From: Nocardia carnea
Lineage (GTDB): Bacteria; Actinomycetota; Actinomycetes; Mycobacteriales; Mycobacteriaceae
DNA length: 64,000 nt
Assembly: GCF_029869215.1 (NCBI RefSeq)
Contig: NZ_JARWPM010000149.1
Coordinates: 1 to 64,000, forward strand
Direction of reading: 5' to 3'
Positions 54,842-63,551 of this stretch are shown piece by piece (position 1 is the stretch's first letter; each line of letters begins with the position of its first letter). Under the pieces are notes generated by a model that worked only from the letters and a program-made list of their open reading frames with translations, was not told where the DNA came from and did not search any database. A program made the translations under genes and the position numbers.

Positions 54842-57547
54842 CCGCTCCCGCACTGTTCTCGGCCCCGGATCTCGCCGATACCGTCCGGCTCGACTGCGAT
54901 GTGCTGGTCGTCGGCGGCGGGACGGCGGGCACGATGGCCGCGCTGACCGCCGCCGAACACGGCGCGAACGTGCTGCTGCTGGAGAAGGCGCATGTGCGGC
55001 ACTCCGGGGCGCTGGCGATGGGGATGGACGGGGTGAACAATGCGGTGATCCCGGGGAAGGCCGAGCCGGAGGATTACGTCGCGGAGATCACCAGTGCCAA
55101 CGACGGGATCGTCGACCAGCGCACCGTCTACCAGACCGCGACCCGGGGTTTCGCCATGGTGCAGCGGCTGGAACGGTACGGCGTGAAGTTCGAGAAGGAC
55201 GAGTACGGGGAGTACGCGGTGCGCCGGGTGCACCGGTCGGGGTCGTATGTGCTGCCGATGCCCGAGGGTAAGGATGTGAAGAAGGCGCTGTATCGGGTGT
55301 TGCGGCAGCGGAGGAACCGGGAGCGGATCCGGATCGAGAACCGGTTGATGCCGGTGCGGGTGCTCACCGCGGGGGGGCCGGGCGGTCGGTGCGGCCGCGT
55401 TGAATACCCGTACCGGCGAGTTCGTGACAGTGGGGGCGAAGGCGGTGATTCTGGCGACGGGGCCGTGCGGGCGGCTGGGGTTGCCGGCGTCGGGTTATTT
55501 GTATGGCACCTACGAGAATCCGACGAACGCGGGCGACGGCTATTCCATGGCTTATCACGCGGGCGCGGAGTTGAGCGGGATCGAATGTTTCCAGATCAAC
55601 CCGTTGATCAAGGATTACAACGGTCCGGCCTGCGCGTATGTCGCGAATCCGTTCGGTGGGTATCAGGTGAACGCGCAGGGGGAGCGGTTCGTGGACTCCG
55701 ATTACTGGTCGGGGCAGATGATGGCGGAGGTGAAACGTGAGATCGATTCCGCGCGGGGGCCGATCTACCTGAAGGTGTCGCATCTGCCCGACGAAACGCT
55801 GAGCACGCTGGAAGGGATTCTGCACACCACCGAACGTCCGACGCGCGGCACTTTCCACGCCAATCGTGGCCACGACTACCGCACTCACGATATCGAGATG
55901 CATATCTCGGAGATCGGTTTGTGTGGTGGGCATTCCGCGTCGGGGGTGTGGGTGGACGAGAATGCCCGCACGACCGTTCCCGGCCTGTACGCGGCGGGTG
56001 ATCTGGCGTGTGTGCCGCACAATTTCATGATCGGCGCTTTCGTTTTCGGGGAGCTGGCCGGTGCGCATGCCGCCGGGACGCTGGCCGATGTGGCGGCCCC
56101 GCGAGAACTGCCGGCCGGTCAGGTCGCGGCCGCCCACGAGCTCGTGTACCGGCCGCTGCGTCATCCCGACGGCCCGCCGCAACCGCAGGTCGAATACAAA
56201 CTGCGCCGGTTCGTCAACGACTATGTGGCGCCCCCGAAGACGGCGGCCAAACTTTCCCTCGCGGTGGAAACCTTCGAGCGGATGCGCGGTGAGATCGCCG
56301 GGATGGGGGCGCGCACGCCACATGAACTGATGCGTGCCGTCGAGGTCTCGTTCATCCGTGACTGTGCGGAGATGGCGGCGCGTAGCTCGTTGACCCGTAC
56401 CGAGTCCCGGTGGGGTCTCTACCATGAACGCGCCGATCTTCCGGAGCGGGACGATGGGCGGTGGCGTTACCATTTGAACCTCCGCAAACGCGCCGACGGG
56501 GAGATGGAGTTCCTGAAGCGGCCGGTCGCACCGTATCTGGTGCCTGTTCCCGAGTTCGGCGATCTGCCCGCGGTGGAGGAGCCGGTGGTTCTCGCCCAAC
56601 CTGGTGCCGCCGGTCATCGGCCGGCGGCTCGCCGTGCCGGGGCCGCGGCCGGGACGGGGAGCATTGCCACCGATCCCGCTCCGCCCGCCTCGCCGCGGCT
56701 GGTCGAGCTGCTCGCCCTGGATGCACCGACGGCCGCGCAGCTGTCGGCCTACCTTTCCGATGCCGACGCCACGGTGCGGGTTGCGGCGATCGCGGCCCTG
56801 ACGGAGAACACCCCGGACGGCTATGCGCCGTTGCTCGTGCGAGCTCTCGACGACCGGGCCGCGAGGGTCCGTGGCGCCGCCGCGGCCGCTCTCCGTGAAC
56901 TGGTCGAGGTGCTGCCGTCGGCGGCCGGGCTCGCCGACCGGATCGGCTCCGGTGACCCGGTGGTTCGCGCGGCCGTGGTCGACCTGCTGCGCGCGCTGCG
57001 CGCCGGTACCGCCGCTGTTTACCGTGCGGCGCTGGCGGATCCGGACCATCGTGTCCGTATCGAGGCGGTGCGCGCCTCGGTGTCGCTGAACGACCGGGAC
57101 GCGATCGCGGCCGCCGCTACCGACCCGAACCGTGAGGTGCGTATCGCGGCTGCTCAGGGCGTGGCCACTATCGGTAACGGCGGTACCGGCATCGTGCGGA
57201 GGCTTTCGGCCGATCGCGACCCGTTGGTCCGGGCCGCGGCCTTGGCGGCGTTCGCCGGTATCGGCGCCGCGGCCGCAGATATCGGGTTGTGTGTCGCCGC
57301 GCTCGGGGATTCCGCCTGGCAGGTGCGGGTCGGCGCGGCGCGCGGGCTGGCCGTGGCCGATCCCGAGGTGGCGATTCCCGCGCTGGCGGCGGCGCTTGCC
57401 GACCCGCATCTGGATGTCCGTAAGGCGGCGGTGCTCACCCTGGCTGTCTGGAGCAGGCACGAACCGGCGCGTGGAGCGCTGAACGGTGCGCTGGACGATA
57501 CCGACGCCGATGTTCGTGCCTACGCGCGTCGTGCCCTCGACTCGTGA
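54838..57547 (+). pseudogene. FrdA/AprA-like flavoprotein with C-terminal HEAT repeats, frameshifted at a G7 run
   Basis: The first frame carries the FAD dinucleotide motif VLVVGGGTAGTMAALTAAEH, then LALAMGMDGVNN-like ALAMGMDGVNN, and RYGVKFEKDEYGEYAVRRVH. It leaves phase at G7 (55371-55377). With six G the reading continues NTRTGEFVTVGAKAVILATG, then NPTNAGDGYSMAYHAGAELS, and GVWVDENARTTVPGLYAAGD. The whole is about 902 residues. Residues 1-600 resemble fumarate-reductase/adenylylsulfate-reductase flavoproteins. After an Ala-rich linker, residues about 620-902 are tandem HEAT-like repeats (for example DRAARVRGAAAAALRELVEV, DPHLDVRKAAVLTLAVWS). All motifs are intact, so sequencing error is the simplest explanation. 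Partner: the ferredoxin at 51540. Confidence 0.85.
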
Positions 57548-57634
57548 GTTTTCCGGCCGCGGGCCCTGCCCGGGGAAGCCTGCCGCCGGTCCGTCGAGTT
57601 GTGTCGGTGCGACGTTGCGGGCGGGTGGCGGTGT

Positions 57635-58993
57635 TCAGTTCTCCCGTCGCCTGCGGCGGTAGCGCACTGTGCACGGTTGCTGCAGTTGCACCACCATCTT
57701 GGAGTGGTCGTTGCGGTAGGTTTCCGAGGGCTGTGCCATCTCGAATTCCCAGTCCCGCAGTAGGACCGAGAAGATCGCTTTCAACTGCATCAGGGCGAAG
57801 GCGGCGCCGACGCAGCGGTGGCGGCCGGCGCCGAACGGGATCCAGGTCCAGCGGTTGATCAGATCTTCCTGGTTGGGGTCGATATAGCGGCCGGGGTCGA
57901 AACTGTCGGGGTTGGGGAAATCCTCCGGCAGCCGGTTGGAGATGGCGGGGGTGGCCGCGACGTGGTCGCCTGCGGCGATGGTGTGCCCGCATACCTCGAA
58001 TTCACCCTGCGCCACCCGCATGAGGATGATCAGCGGGGGATGCAGCCGCAGCGTTTCCTTCAGCACCGCCTCCAGGTGCGGGATCTGGCGCAGCGCGTGG
58101 AAGCTCACCTCTTGGCCGTCGGCGTAGAGCTCGTCGAGTTCCTTCACCACCCCGGACAGTACTTCCGGGTGGCGGAGCAGTTCGATCACCGACCAGGCGG
58201 CGGTACCGGAGGTGGTGTGGTGGCCGGCGAACATCATCGAGATGAAGATGCCGGTGATTTCGCTGGCGCTGAAATGCGGGGTGCCGTCTTCTTTTTTGAC
58301 CGAGACCAGCACGTCGAGCAGGTCACGGTCCTCTTTACCAGCGGGTGGGTTCGCGATCCGGCCGTCCATGATCTCTTGGACCAGCTCCACGAGCTTCGCC
58401 CGGGATTCGTCGCGGATCCGGAAACTTTCGATCGGCATATACGGGTCGACGTAGGCCAGGGCGTCGGTGCCGCGTTCCAGGTTGTGGTAGAGGTGCGCGA
58501 ACCGGCTGTCGAGTTCTTCGCGGAACTTGGTGCCGATCAGGCAGGCCGAGGAGGTGTAGATGGTGAGTTCGGCGAAGAAGTCGAGGAGGTCGATTTCGCC
58601 TTCGTCGCCCCAGCCGGCGATCATCCGGTCGACTTCGCGTTCGATGGTGGCGGCGTGGCTGCGCATCTGGTCGCCGCGTAGTGCGGAGTTGTGCAGCATC
58701 TCTTTGCGGCGTTCGGGGCTGGCGTCGAAGACGACGCCTTCGCCGAAGATGGGTTTCATGAACGGGTAGGCGGCGGCCTGGTCGAGGTCTTCGTCGGCGG
58801 CGCGGAAGAAGAATTCGTTGGCTTCGGCGCCGGTGAGCAGGATGACGTGGCGGCCGGCGAGTTCGAATCGGCCGACGTCGCCGCATTCCTCCCGGACCCG
58901 GCGCATGAGCGCGATCGGGTCGGTGCGGAATTCCTCCAGATGGCCGTGTTCGTGTTCGCCTCCGGACACCCGCGGTGGTTTCACCGAAGTCAT
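57635..58993 (-). CDS. cyp51: Cytochrome P450 CYP51 (sterol 14-alpha-demethylase)
   Basis: A 452-residue soluble P450 nearly collinear with M. tuberculosis CYP51 (451 residues). It opens with PRVSGGEHEHGHLEEFRTDP and contains the B-helix/BC-loop block EANEFFFRAADEDLDQAAAY. The I-helix is MMFAGHHTTSGTAAW (CYP51-specific HHT), the ExxR is LKETLRLHPPL and the haem loop is FGAGRHRCVGAAFA with the axial Cys near 394. It would remove the 14-alpha-methyl of sterols or related triterpenes. No sterol cyclase lies in the window, so the substrate may be imported. It is divergent from an SDR over a motif-bearing promoter; the cognate ferredoxin-like gene is at 34.85 kb. Confidence 0.97.
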   Translation of the reverse strand: MTSVKPPRVSGGEHEHGHLEEFRTDPIALMRRVREECGDVGRFELAGRHVILLTGAEANEFFFRAADEDLDQAAAYPFMKPIFGEGVVFDASPERRKEMLHNSALRGDQMRSHAATIEREVDRMIAGWGDEGEIDLLDFFAELTIYTSSACLIGTKFREELDSRFAHLYHNLERGTDALAYVDPYMPIESFRIRDESRAKLVELVQEIMDGRIANPPAGKEDRDLLDVLVSVKKEDGTPHFSASEITGIFISMMFAGHHTTSGTAAWSVIELLRHPEVLSGVVKELDELYADGQEVSFHALRQIPHLEAVLKETLRLHPPLIILMRVAQGEFEVCGHTIAAGDHVAATPAISNRLPEDFPNPDSFDPGRYIDPNQEDLINRWTWIPFGAGRHRCVGAAFALMQLKAIFSVLLRDWEFEMAQPSETYRNDHSKMVVQLQQPCTVRYRRRRREN

Positions 58994-59031
58994 GTGGAAA
59001 TCCTTCCCCAGATTACTGTCCAGGATCTATG

Positions 59032-59051
59032 GTAGACACCTGTCCAGACAG
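59032..59051 (+). promoter_or_regulatory. Operator-like motif, site D, before cyp51
   Basis: GTAGACACCTGTCCAGACAG contains the 15-mer ACACCTGTCCAGACA found identically at site C before the CMD gene 24 kb away. It lies about 40 bp upstream of the cyp51 start codon. A further half-match (ACTGTCCAGGA) occurs at 59014-59026. Confidence 0.6.
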
Positions 59052-59136
59052 TACTACGGCGTGTTTCGTGCCCGCAAGGCCGGTTCGCCGATCGGCTCCC
59101 CGATTCGCGATCCGCCCGCCGAACAGGAGTGCCATA

Positions 59137-59156
59137 CTGTCCGGACACCTGTACGG
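59137..59156 (-). promoter_or_regulatory. Operator-like motif, site E, before the SDR gene
   Basis: Read on the minus strand, CCGTACAGGTGTCCGGACAG agrees with site C at 16 of 20 positions. It contains the perfect palindrome TGTCCGGACA (59138-59147). It lies 52 bp upstream of the SDR start, opposite cyp51. Confidence 0.55.
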
Positions 59157-59207
59157 AAGTGTGTTCGGTCGCGGTGGGTCGCGGCCCGGGAAAACGAGAG
59201 CAGGTCC

Positions 59208-60107
59208 ATGAGCGGTCAGCAAACCCTATGGGGCCGCGGCGCCGTGGTCGTCGGTGCCACCAGCGGAATCGGTCACGCCGTCGCGCACGCACTGGCCCGC
59301 CACGGCGCCGGAGTCGTCGTGAACGGCCGCAACGAATCCGCGGTCGAACGCACCGTCAACTCGCTCACCCTCGCCGGTCAGCGCGCGGTCGGGCTCGCGG
59401 GCAGCGCCGCCGACGAAACCGTCGCCACCGCACTCGTCGACACCTGCGTACGCACCTTCGGCACCATCGACATCCTCGTCAACTGCGCCGGTATCGCCGA
59501 ACCCGCCGAATCCTCCATCCTCGACGTCACCACCCGCGACTGGCGTGCCCTGCTCGACTCCCACCTCACCACCACCTTCAACACCTGCCGCGCCGCCGCC
59601 CCGAAAATGGTGGCCCAGCGCCGCGGCAGCATCATCAACACCAGCTCCTTCGCCTACCTCGGCGACTACGGCGGCACCGGCTACGCGGCCGGTAAAGGCG
59701 CGGTGAACAGCCTCACCCTCGCCATCGCCGCCGAACTCGCCGAACACGAGGTCCGCGCCAACGTCGTCTGTCCCGGTGCGAAAACCCGTCTCTCCAGCGG
59801 TTTCGCCTACGAAGCGAAAATCATGGAGCTCTACCGCCGCGGGATGCTCGACGAGATGAGCAAAGACGCCGCCCTCGACGCCCCACCCGCGGAATACGTC
59901 GCCCCGCTGTACCTGTACCTCGCCGGGTCCGAGGCCCGCGAGGTCACCGGCCAGATCTTCGTCGCCGCCGGCGGTTTCGTCGGCCGCTACGACCGCCCCA
60001 CCCCCAGCATCCTCGGCTTCCGCGACCACACCGACACCCCACCGTGGACACCGGCCGAACTGCACCGGATGATCACCGGCAGCAAAGAACCGGCGGGCCC
60101 GGTATGA
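59208..60107 (+). CDS. Short-chain dehydrogenase/reductase in the CYP51 locus
   Basis: A 299-residue SDR. The cofactor loop is AVVVGATSGIGHAVAHALAR, with VNGRNESAVERT favouring NADP. Then come DILVNCAGIAEP, the catalytic Ser in IINTSSFAYLG, and GYAAGKGAVNSL with Tyr and Lys. The C-terminal extension RPTPSILGFRDHTDTPPW is longer than in ordinary SDRs. Position beside cyp51 parallels the oxidoreductase gene Rv0765c in M. tuberculosis, so it may oxidise or reduce a sterol-like alcohol or ketone. It is translationally coupled (ATGA) to the LLM gene that follows. Confidence 0.9.
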   Translation: MSGQQTLWGRGAVVVGATSGIGHAVAHALARHGAGVVVNGRNESAVERTVNSLTLAGQRAVGLAGSAADETVATALVDTCVRTFGTIDILVNCAGIAEPAESSILDVTTRDWRALLDSHLTTTFNTCRAAAPKMVAQRRGSIINTSSFAYLGDYGGTGYAAGKGAVNSLTLAIAAELAEHEVRANVVCPGAKTRLSSGFAYEAKIMELYRRGMLDEMSKDAALDAPPAEYVAPLYLYLAGSEAREVTGQIFVAAGGFVGRYDRPTPSILGFRDHTDTPPWTPAELHRMITGSKEPAGPV

Positions 60108-61201
60108 GCGCGGCGGCCGCGCAGCCACGCGGCAGCGAATTCCGCGAACTCGGCTGCTACGGGCTCGCCGGGCACGCCACCGACCCGCACGTCCTGCTCG
60201 GCGAAGCGCGCACCGCCGAAGAACTGGGGCTCGGCACCCTGTTCCTGTCGGAGCGGTTCAACACCAAAGAAGCCTTCACCCTCGCCGCCGCCGCGGGCGC
60301 GGTCACCACCGGCCTGCACATCTGCACCGCCGCCACCAACCACAACACCCGTCATCCGCTGGTCACCGCCGCCGGCGCGATGACCCTGCACCGGCTCACC
60401 CGCGGCCGCTACAGCCTCGGCCTCGGCCGCGGCTTCGACGCACTGTTCGATGTGATCGGCCTGCCGCGGATCACCTCCGCGCAGATCCGCGACGCCGCCG
60501 ATATCTACCGGCGCCTGTGGCGTGGCGACACCGTGCTCGGCCACGACGGTCCCGCAGGAAAATACCCGCTGCTGCAGCTGGACCCCAGCTACGACGAGAA
60601 CATCCCCCTCACCCTCACCGCCATCGGTCCCAACACGCTGCGCCTGGCCGGTGAGGTCGCGGATTCGGTGGTCCTGCACACCTTCTTCACCGACGACACC
60701 ACCGCCCGCGCGGTGCGGGCCATCCGCGCGGCCGCGGAAGAGGCCGGCCGCGACCCGGCGGGCATCCGGATCTGGTCGGTCCTCGCCGTCGTGGACGACA
60801 CCCAGGGCGAAACCGCTCGCCTGCGTAAACTCGTCGGCCGCCTCGGCACCTACCTGCAGGGCTACGGCGATATCCTGGTCCGCGTCAACGGCTGGGATCC
60901 GCGAGTGCTCGCCGATTTCCGGGCCCACCCGCTGGTCACCGGGGCCGGGGGCGCGCTCGACGCGGTCGCCGACCCGCAGACCCTGGCAGCCGTCGAGGAA
61001 CTGCTGCCCGCCGAATGGCTCGCCGCCTCGGCCACCGGCACCCCCGCCCACTGCGCCACCCGGATCGGCGACCAGTTCCGGGCCGGAGTGGACGGGGTCG
61101 TCCTGCACGGCAACACACCCACCGAACTGAAACCTGTGCTCGACGCCTGGCGCGAACACCGTGACCCGCGGGATCCCGCGCGCTCATCTGTGGAGAAATG
61201 A
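60104..61201 (+). CDS. LLM-class F420-dependent oxidoreductase
   Basis: A 365-residue luciferase-like oxidoreductase. It shows ELGCYGLAGHATDPHVLLGE, FLSERFNTKEAF, LHICTAATNHNTRHPLVTAA then GAMTLHRLTRGRYSLGLGRG, and VADSVVLHTFFTDD. It is embedded between SDR and phosphotransferase genes with ATGA overlaps on both sides, so the three enzymes are made together. It probably acts on the same compound class as cyp51, but that is inferred from position and shared promoter motif. Confidence 0.9.
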   Translation: MSAAAAQPRGSEFRELGCYGLAGHATDPHVLLGEARTAEELGLGTLFLSERFNTKEAFTLAAAAGAVTTGLHICTAATNHNTRHPLVTAAGAMTLHRLTRGRYSLGLGRGFDALFDVIGLPRITSAQIRDAADIYRRLWRGDTVLGHDGPAGKYPLLQLDPSYDENIPLTLTAIGPNTLRLAGEVADSVVLHTFFTDDTTARAVRAIRAAAEEAGRDPAGIRIWSVLAVVDDTQGETARLRKLVGRLGTYLQGYGDILVRVNGWDPRVLADFRAHPLVTGAGGALDAVADPQTLAAVEELLPAEWLAASATGTPAHCATRIGDQFRAGVDGVVLHGNTPTELKPVLDAWREHRDPRDPARSSVEK

Positions 61202-62241
61202 TGCCGATCCCGCTCACCGCCGCCGAACTCACCCCCGAATGGCTCACCGCCGCCCTCGGGGCGACCGTCGATGCGGTCACCGCCGAACCGGTCGGGACGG
61301 GCCAGATCGGCTCGGTGTTCCGCCTGCAGCTCACCGGTGCCGGCGTTCCGGAACGACTGCTGGCGAAACTTCCTGCCGCCGACCCCGGCACCCGCGGTAT
61401 GCTCGCCGGCGCCTACCGGCAGGAAGTCCGGTTCTACACCGAGATCGCCGGGACGGTCGCGGCGCGTACTCCTCGCTGCCATCACGCCGAGATACACGGT
61501 GACGGCAGCGAATTCGTGCTCCTGCTGGAAGATCTCGCGCCCGCCCGCCAAGGCGACCAGATCGCCGGCTGCACGGTCGCGCATGCGGACGCGGCCGTGG
61601 CGAACCTGGCCGGGCTGCACGCACCCCGCTGGTGCGATGAGAGCCTGCTGGATATCGAAGGTTTCAGCCGCAACGGCCCCGAGGAGGCCGCGACCCTCGG
61701 CGAACTCTACGGCCCCACCACCGAGATCTTCCTCGACCGCCTCGGCGATCGGCTCGGACCCGGCGACCGGGACACCGTCCGCGCCTGCGGTGCGGTCATC
61801 GCCGACTGGCTGCTCGCCTGCCCGGAACGTTTCGGCCTGGTCCACGGCGACTACCGCCTGGACAACCTGCTGTTCGGCCCGGGCGCGACGGCCGTGGTCA
61901 CCGCGGTCGACTGGCAGACGGTGAACCTGGGCCTGCCCGCCCGTGACCTGGCCTACTTCGTGACGACCAGCCTCGACCCCGAGATACGCCGGGCGGTGGA
62001 GAGCGATCTGGTCGCGACCTATCACAGGCGCCTGCTCGAACTCGGTGTCACCGGCTATACGCTCGACGACTGCCGCCGGGACTACCGGTTCGCCGCCCTG
62101 CAGGGTCCACTCGTCGCCGTGTTCGGCGCCGCCTACGGCACCCCGAGCGAACGCGGCGACGCCATGTTCGCCACCATGATCCGCCGCAGCTGCGCCGCCA
62201 TCCGTGACCTGGAGTCGCTCACCGCCCGCCCCGCGCCGTAG
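61198..62241 (+). CDS. APH/CHK-like phosphotransferase
   Basis: A 347-residue kinase-fold protein. The nucleotide-binding Lys is K57 in RLLAKLPA, followed by the Glu of REVRFY-like RQEVRFYTEIA. Brenner's catalytic motif is LVHGDYRLDNLLF (H216, D218, N223) and the metal Asp is in TAVDWQTVNLG. The family includes aminoglycoside kinases and the CHK group that phosphorylates hydroxylated small molecules such as ecdysteroids. Within a CYP51/SDR/LLM operon, phosphorylation of a hydroxylated sterol or terpenoid is an appealing but untested idea. Confidence 0.88.
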   Translation: MMPIPLTAAELTPEWLTAALGATVDAVTAEPVGTGQIGSVFRLQLTGAGVPERLLAKLPAADPGTRGMLAGAYRQEVRFYTEIAGTVAARTPRCHHAEIHGDGSEFVLLLEDLAPARQGDQIAGCTVAHADAAVANLAGLHAPRWCDESLLDIEGFSRNGPEEAATLGELYGPTTEIFLDRLGDRLGPGDRDTVRACGAVIADWLLACPERFGLVHGDYRLDNLLFGPGATAVVTAVDWQTVNLGLPARDLAYFVTTSLDPEIRRAVESDLVATYHRRLLELGVTGYTLDDCRRDYRFAALQGPLVAVFGAAYGTPSERGDAMFATMIRRSCAAIRDLESLTARPAP

Positions 62242-62352
62242 TCCGCGCCGCGCGCTCTGTGCCCGGGTCGCGTACCGGGTCGGGAGCCGCCCCGGTGTGG
62301 GTTGCGCTGCTCACAGGGCCGGAATAACTGTAGAAACCCACCCGTTAAGGTC

Positions 62353-62366
62353 TATGCAAATGCATA
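62353..62366. promoter_or_regulatory. Palindrome before the last LLM gene, candidate MarR operator
   Basis: TATGCA-AA-TGCATA is a perfect dyad with 6-bp arms, AT-rich in a GC-rich context, 25 bp upstream of the LLM start codon. The same operon ends in a MarR gene, and MarR proteins bind such short dyads at core promoters. Confidence 0.5.
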
Positions 62367-62390
62367 AAACCTACGGTGGGAGTGACAGTG

Positions 62391-63551
62391 ATGCAGTTCG
62401 GAATCTTCTCGGTCAGCGATATCACGCGTGACCCCGTCACCGGCGTAACACCCAGTGAAGCCGAGCGGATCGAGGCGATCGTGCAGATCGCGCGGAAAAC
62501 CGAAGAGGTCGGGCTGGATGTGTTCGCCATCGGCGAGCATCACAATCCGCCGTTCTTCTCGTCCTCGCCGACGACCCTGCTCGCGCATATCGCGGCGCTC
62601 ACCGAACGGTTGATCGTCACCACGGCGACCACCCTGATCACCACCAACGATCCGGTGAAGATCGCCGAGGACTACGCCATGCTGCAGCATCTGTCCCAGG
62701 GGCGGATGGATCTCATGCTCGGCCGCGGCAACACCGGGCCCGTCTACCCGTGGTTCGGTAAGGACATCCGCGCCGGGCTGCCGCTGGCGCTGGAGAACTA
62801 CAACCTGCTGCACCGGCTGTGGCGTGAGGACGTGGTGGACTGGGAAGGCAACCACCGCACCCCGCTGCAGAGTTTCACCGCCACCCCGCGCCCCCTCGAC
62901 GGTGTGCCGCCGTTCGTGTGGCACGGCTCCATCCGCACCCCGGAGATCGCCGAACAGGCCGCCTACTACGGCAACGGTTTCTTCGCCAACCACATCTTCT
63001 GGCCGACCGCGCATTCGCTGCAGCTCATCGAGTTCTACCGGCAGCGGTTCGAACACTACGGGCACGGCACCAAGAAACAGGCCATCGTCGGTCTCGGCGG
63101 GCAGGCCTACATCGCGAAGAAATCGCAGGACGCGTGGAACGAATTCCGGCCCTACTTCAACGAGGCACCCGTCTACGGTCACGGCCCCTCGCTGGAGGAT
63201 TTCGCCGAGATGACGCCGCTGTCGGTGGGCAGCCCGCAGGAGATCATCGACAAAACGCTCACCTTCCACGACACCTTCGGCGACTACCAGCGCCAACTGT
63301 GGCTGATGGACCACGCCGGGCTGCCGCTGAAAACAGTGCTGAACCAGCTGGATCTGCTCGGCGAAGAGGTCGTCCCGGTCCTGCGCAAGGAACTGGCGGC
63401 CCGCCGCGACCCCGAATCGGCGCCCGCCCCCACCCACCGGGCCCGGGTCACCGCACAGTACGGCGACACCGCACCCCGCCAGGCCCGCCCCAACGCCAAC
63501 CAGGGCGACAACCTCGCCGGCGCCAACCCCTACCTGGACGCCACGGTATGA
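62391..63551 (+). CDS. LLM-class flavin/F420-dependent oxidoreductase (CE1758 family)
   Basis: A 386-residue luciferase-like protein: FGIFSVSDITRDPVTGVTPS, DVFAIGEHHNPPFFSSSPTT then LLAHIAALTERLIVTTATTL, MLQHLSQGRMDLMLGRGNTG, and FVWHGSIRTPEIAEQAAYYG. The hallmark of this branch is the EHHNPPF active-site segment and the disordered, Ala/Pro-rich C-terminus. The ATG at 62391 follows GGTGGGAG; a GTG at 62376 overlaps that site and is less likely. It is coupled to a MarR gene (ATGA). Confidence 0.92.
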   Translation: MQFGIFSVSDITRDPVTGVTPSEAERIEAIVQIARKTEEVGLDVFAIGEHHNPPFFSSSPTTLLAHIAALTERLIVTTATTLITTNDPVKIAEDYAMLQHLSQGRMDLMLGRGNTGPVYPWFGKDIRAGLPLALENYNLLHRLWREDVVDWEGNHRTPLQSFTATPRPLDGVPPFVWHGSIRTPEIAEQAAYYGNGFFANHIFWPTAHSLQLIEFYRQRFEHYGHGTKKQAIVGLGGQAYIAKKSQDAWNEFRPYFNEAPVYGHGPSLEDFAEMTPLSVGSPQEIIDKTLTFHDTFGDYQRQLWLMDHAGLPLKTVLNQLDLLGEEVVPVLRKELAARRDPESAPAPTHRARVTAQYGDTAPRQARPNANQGDNLAGANPYLDATV

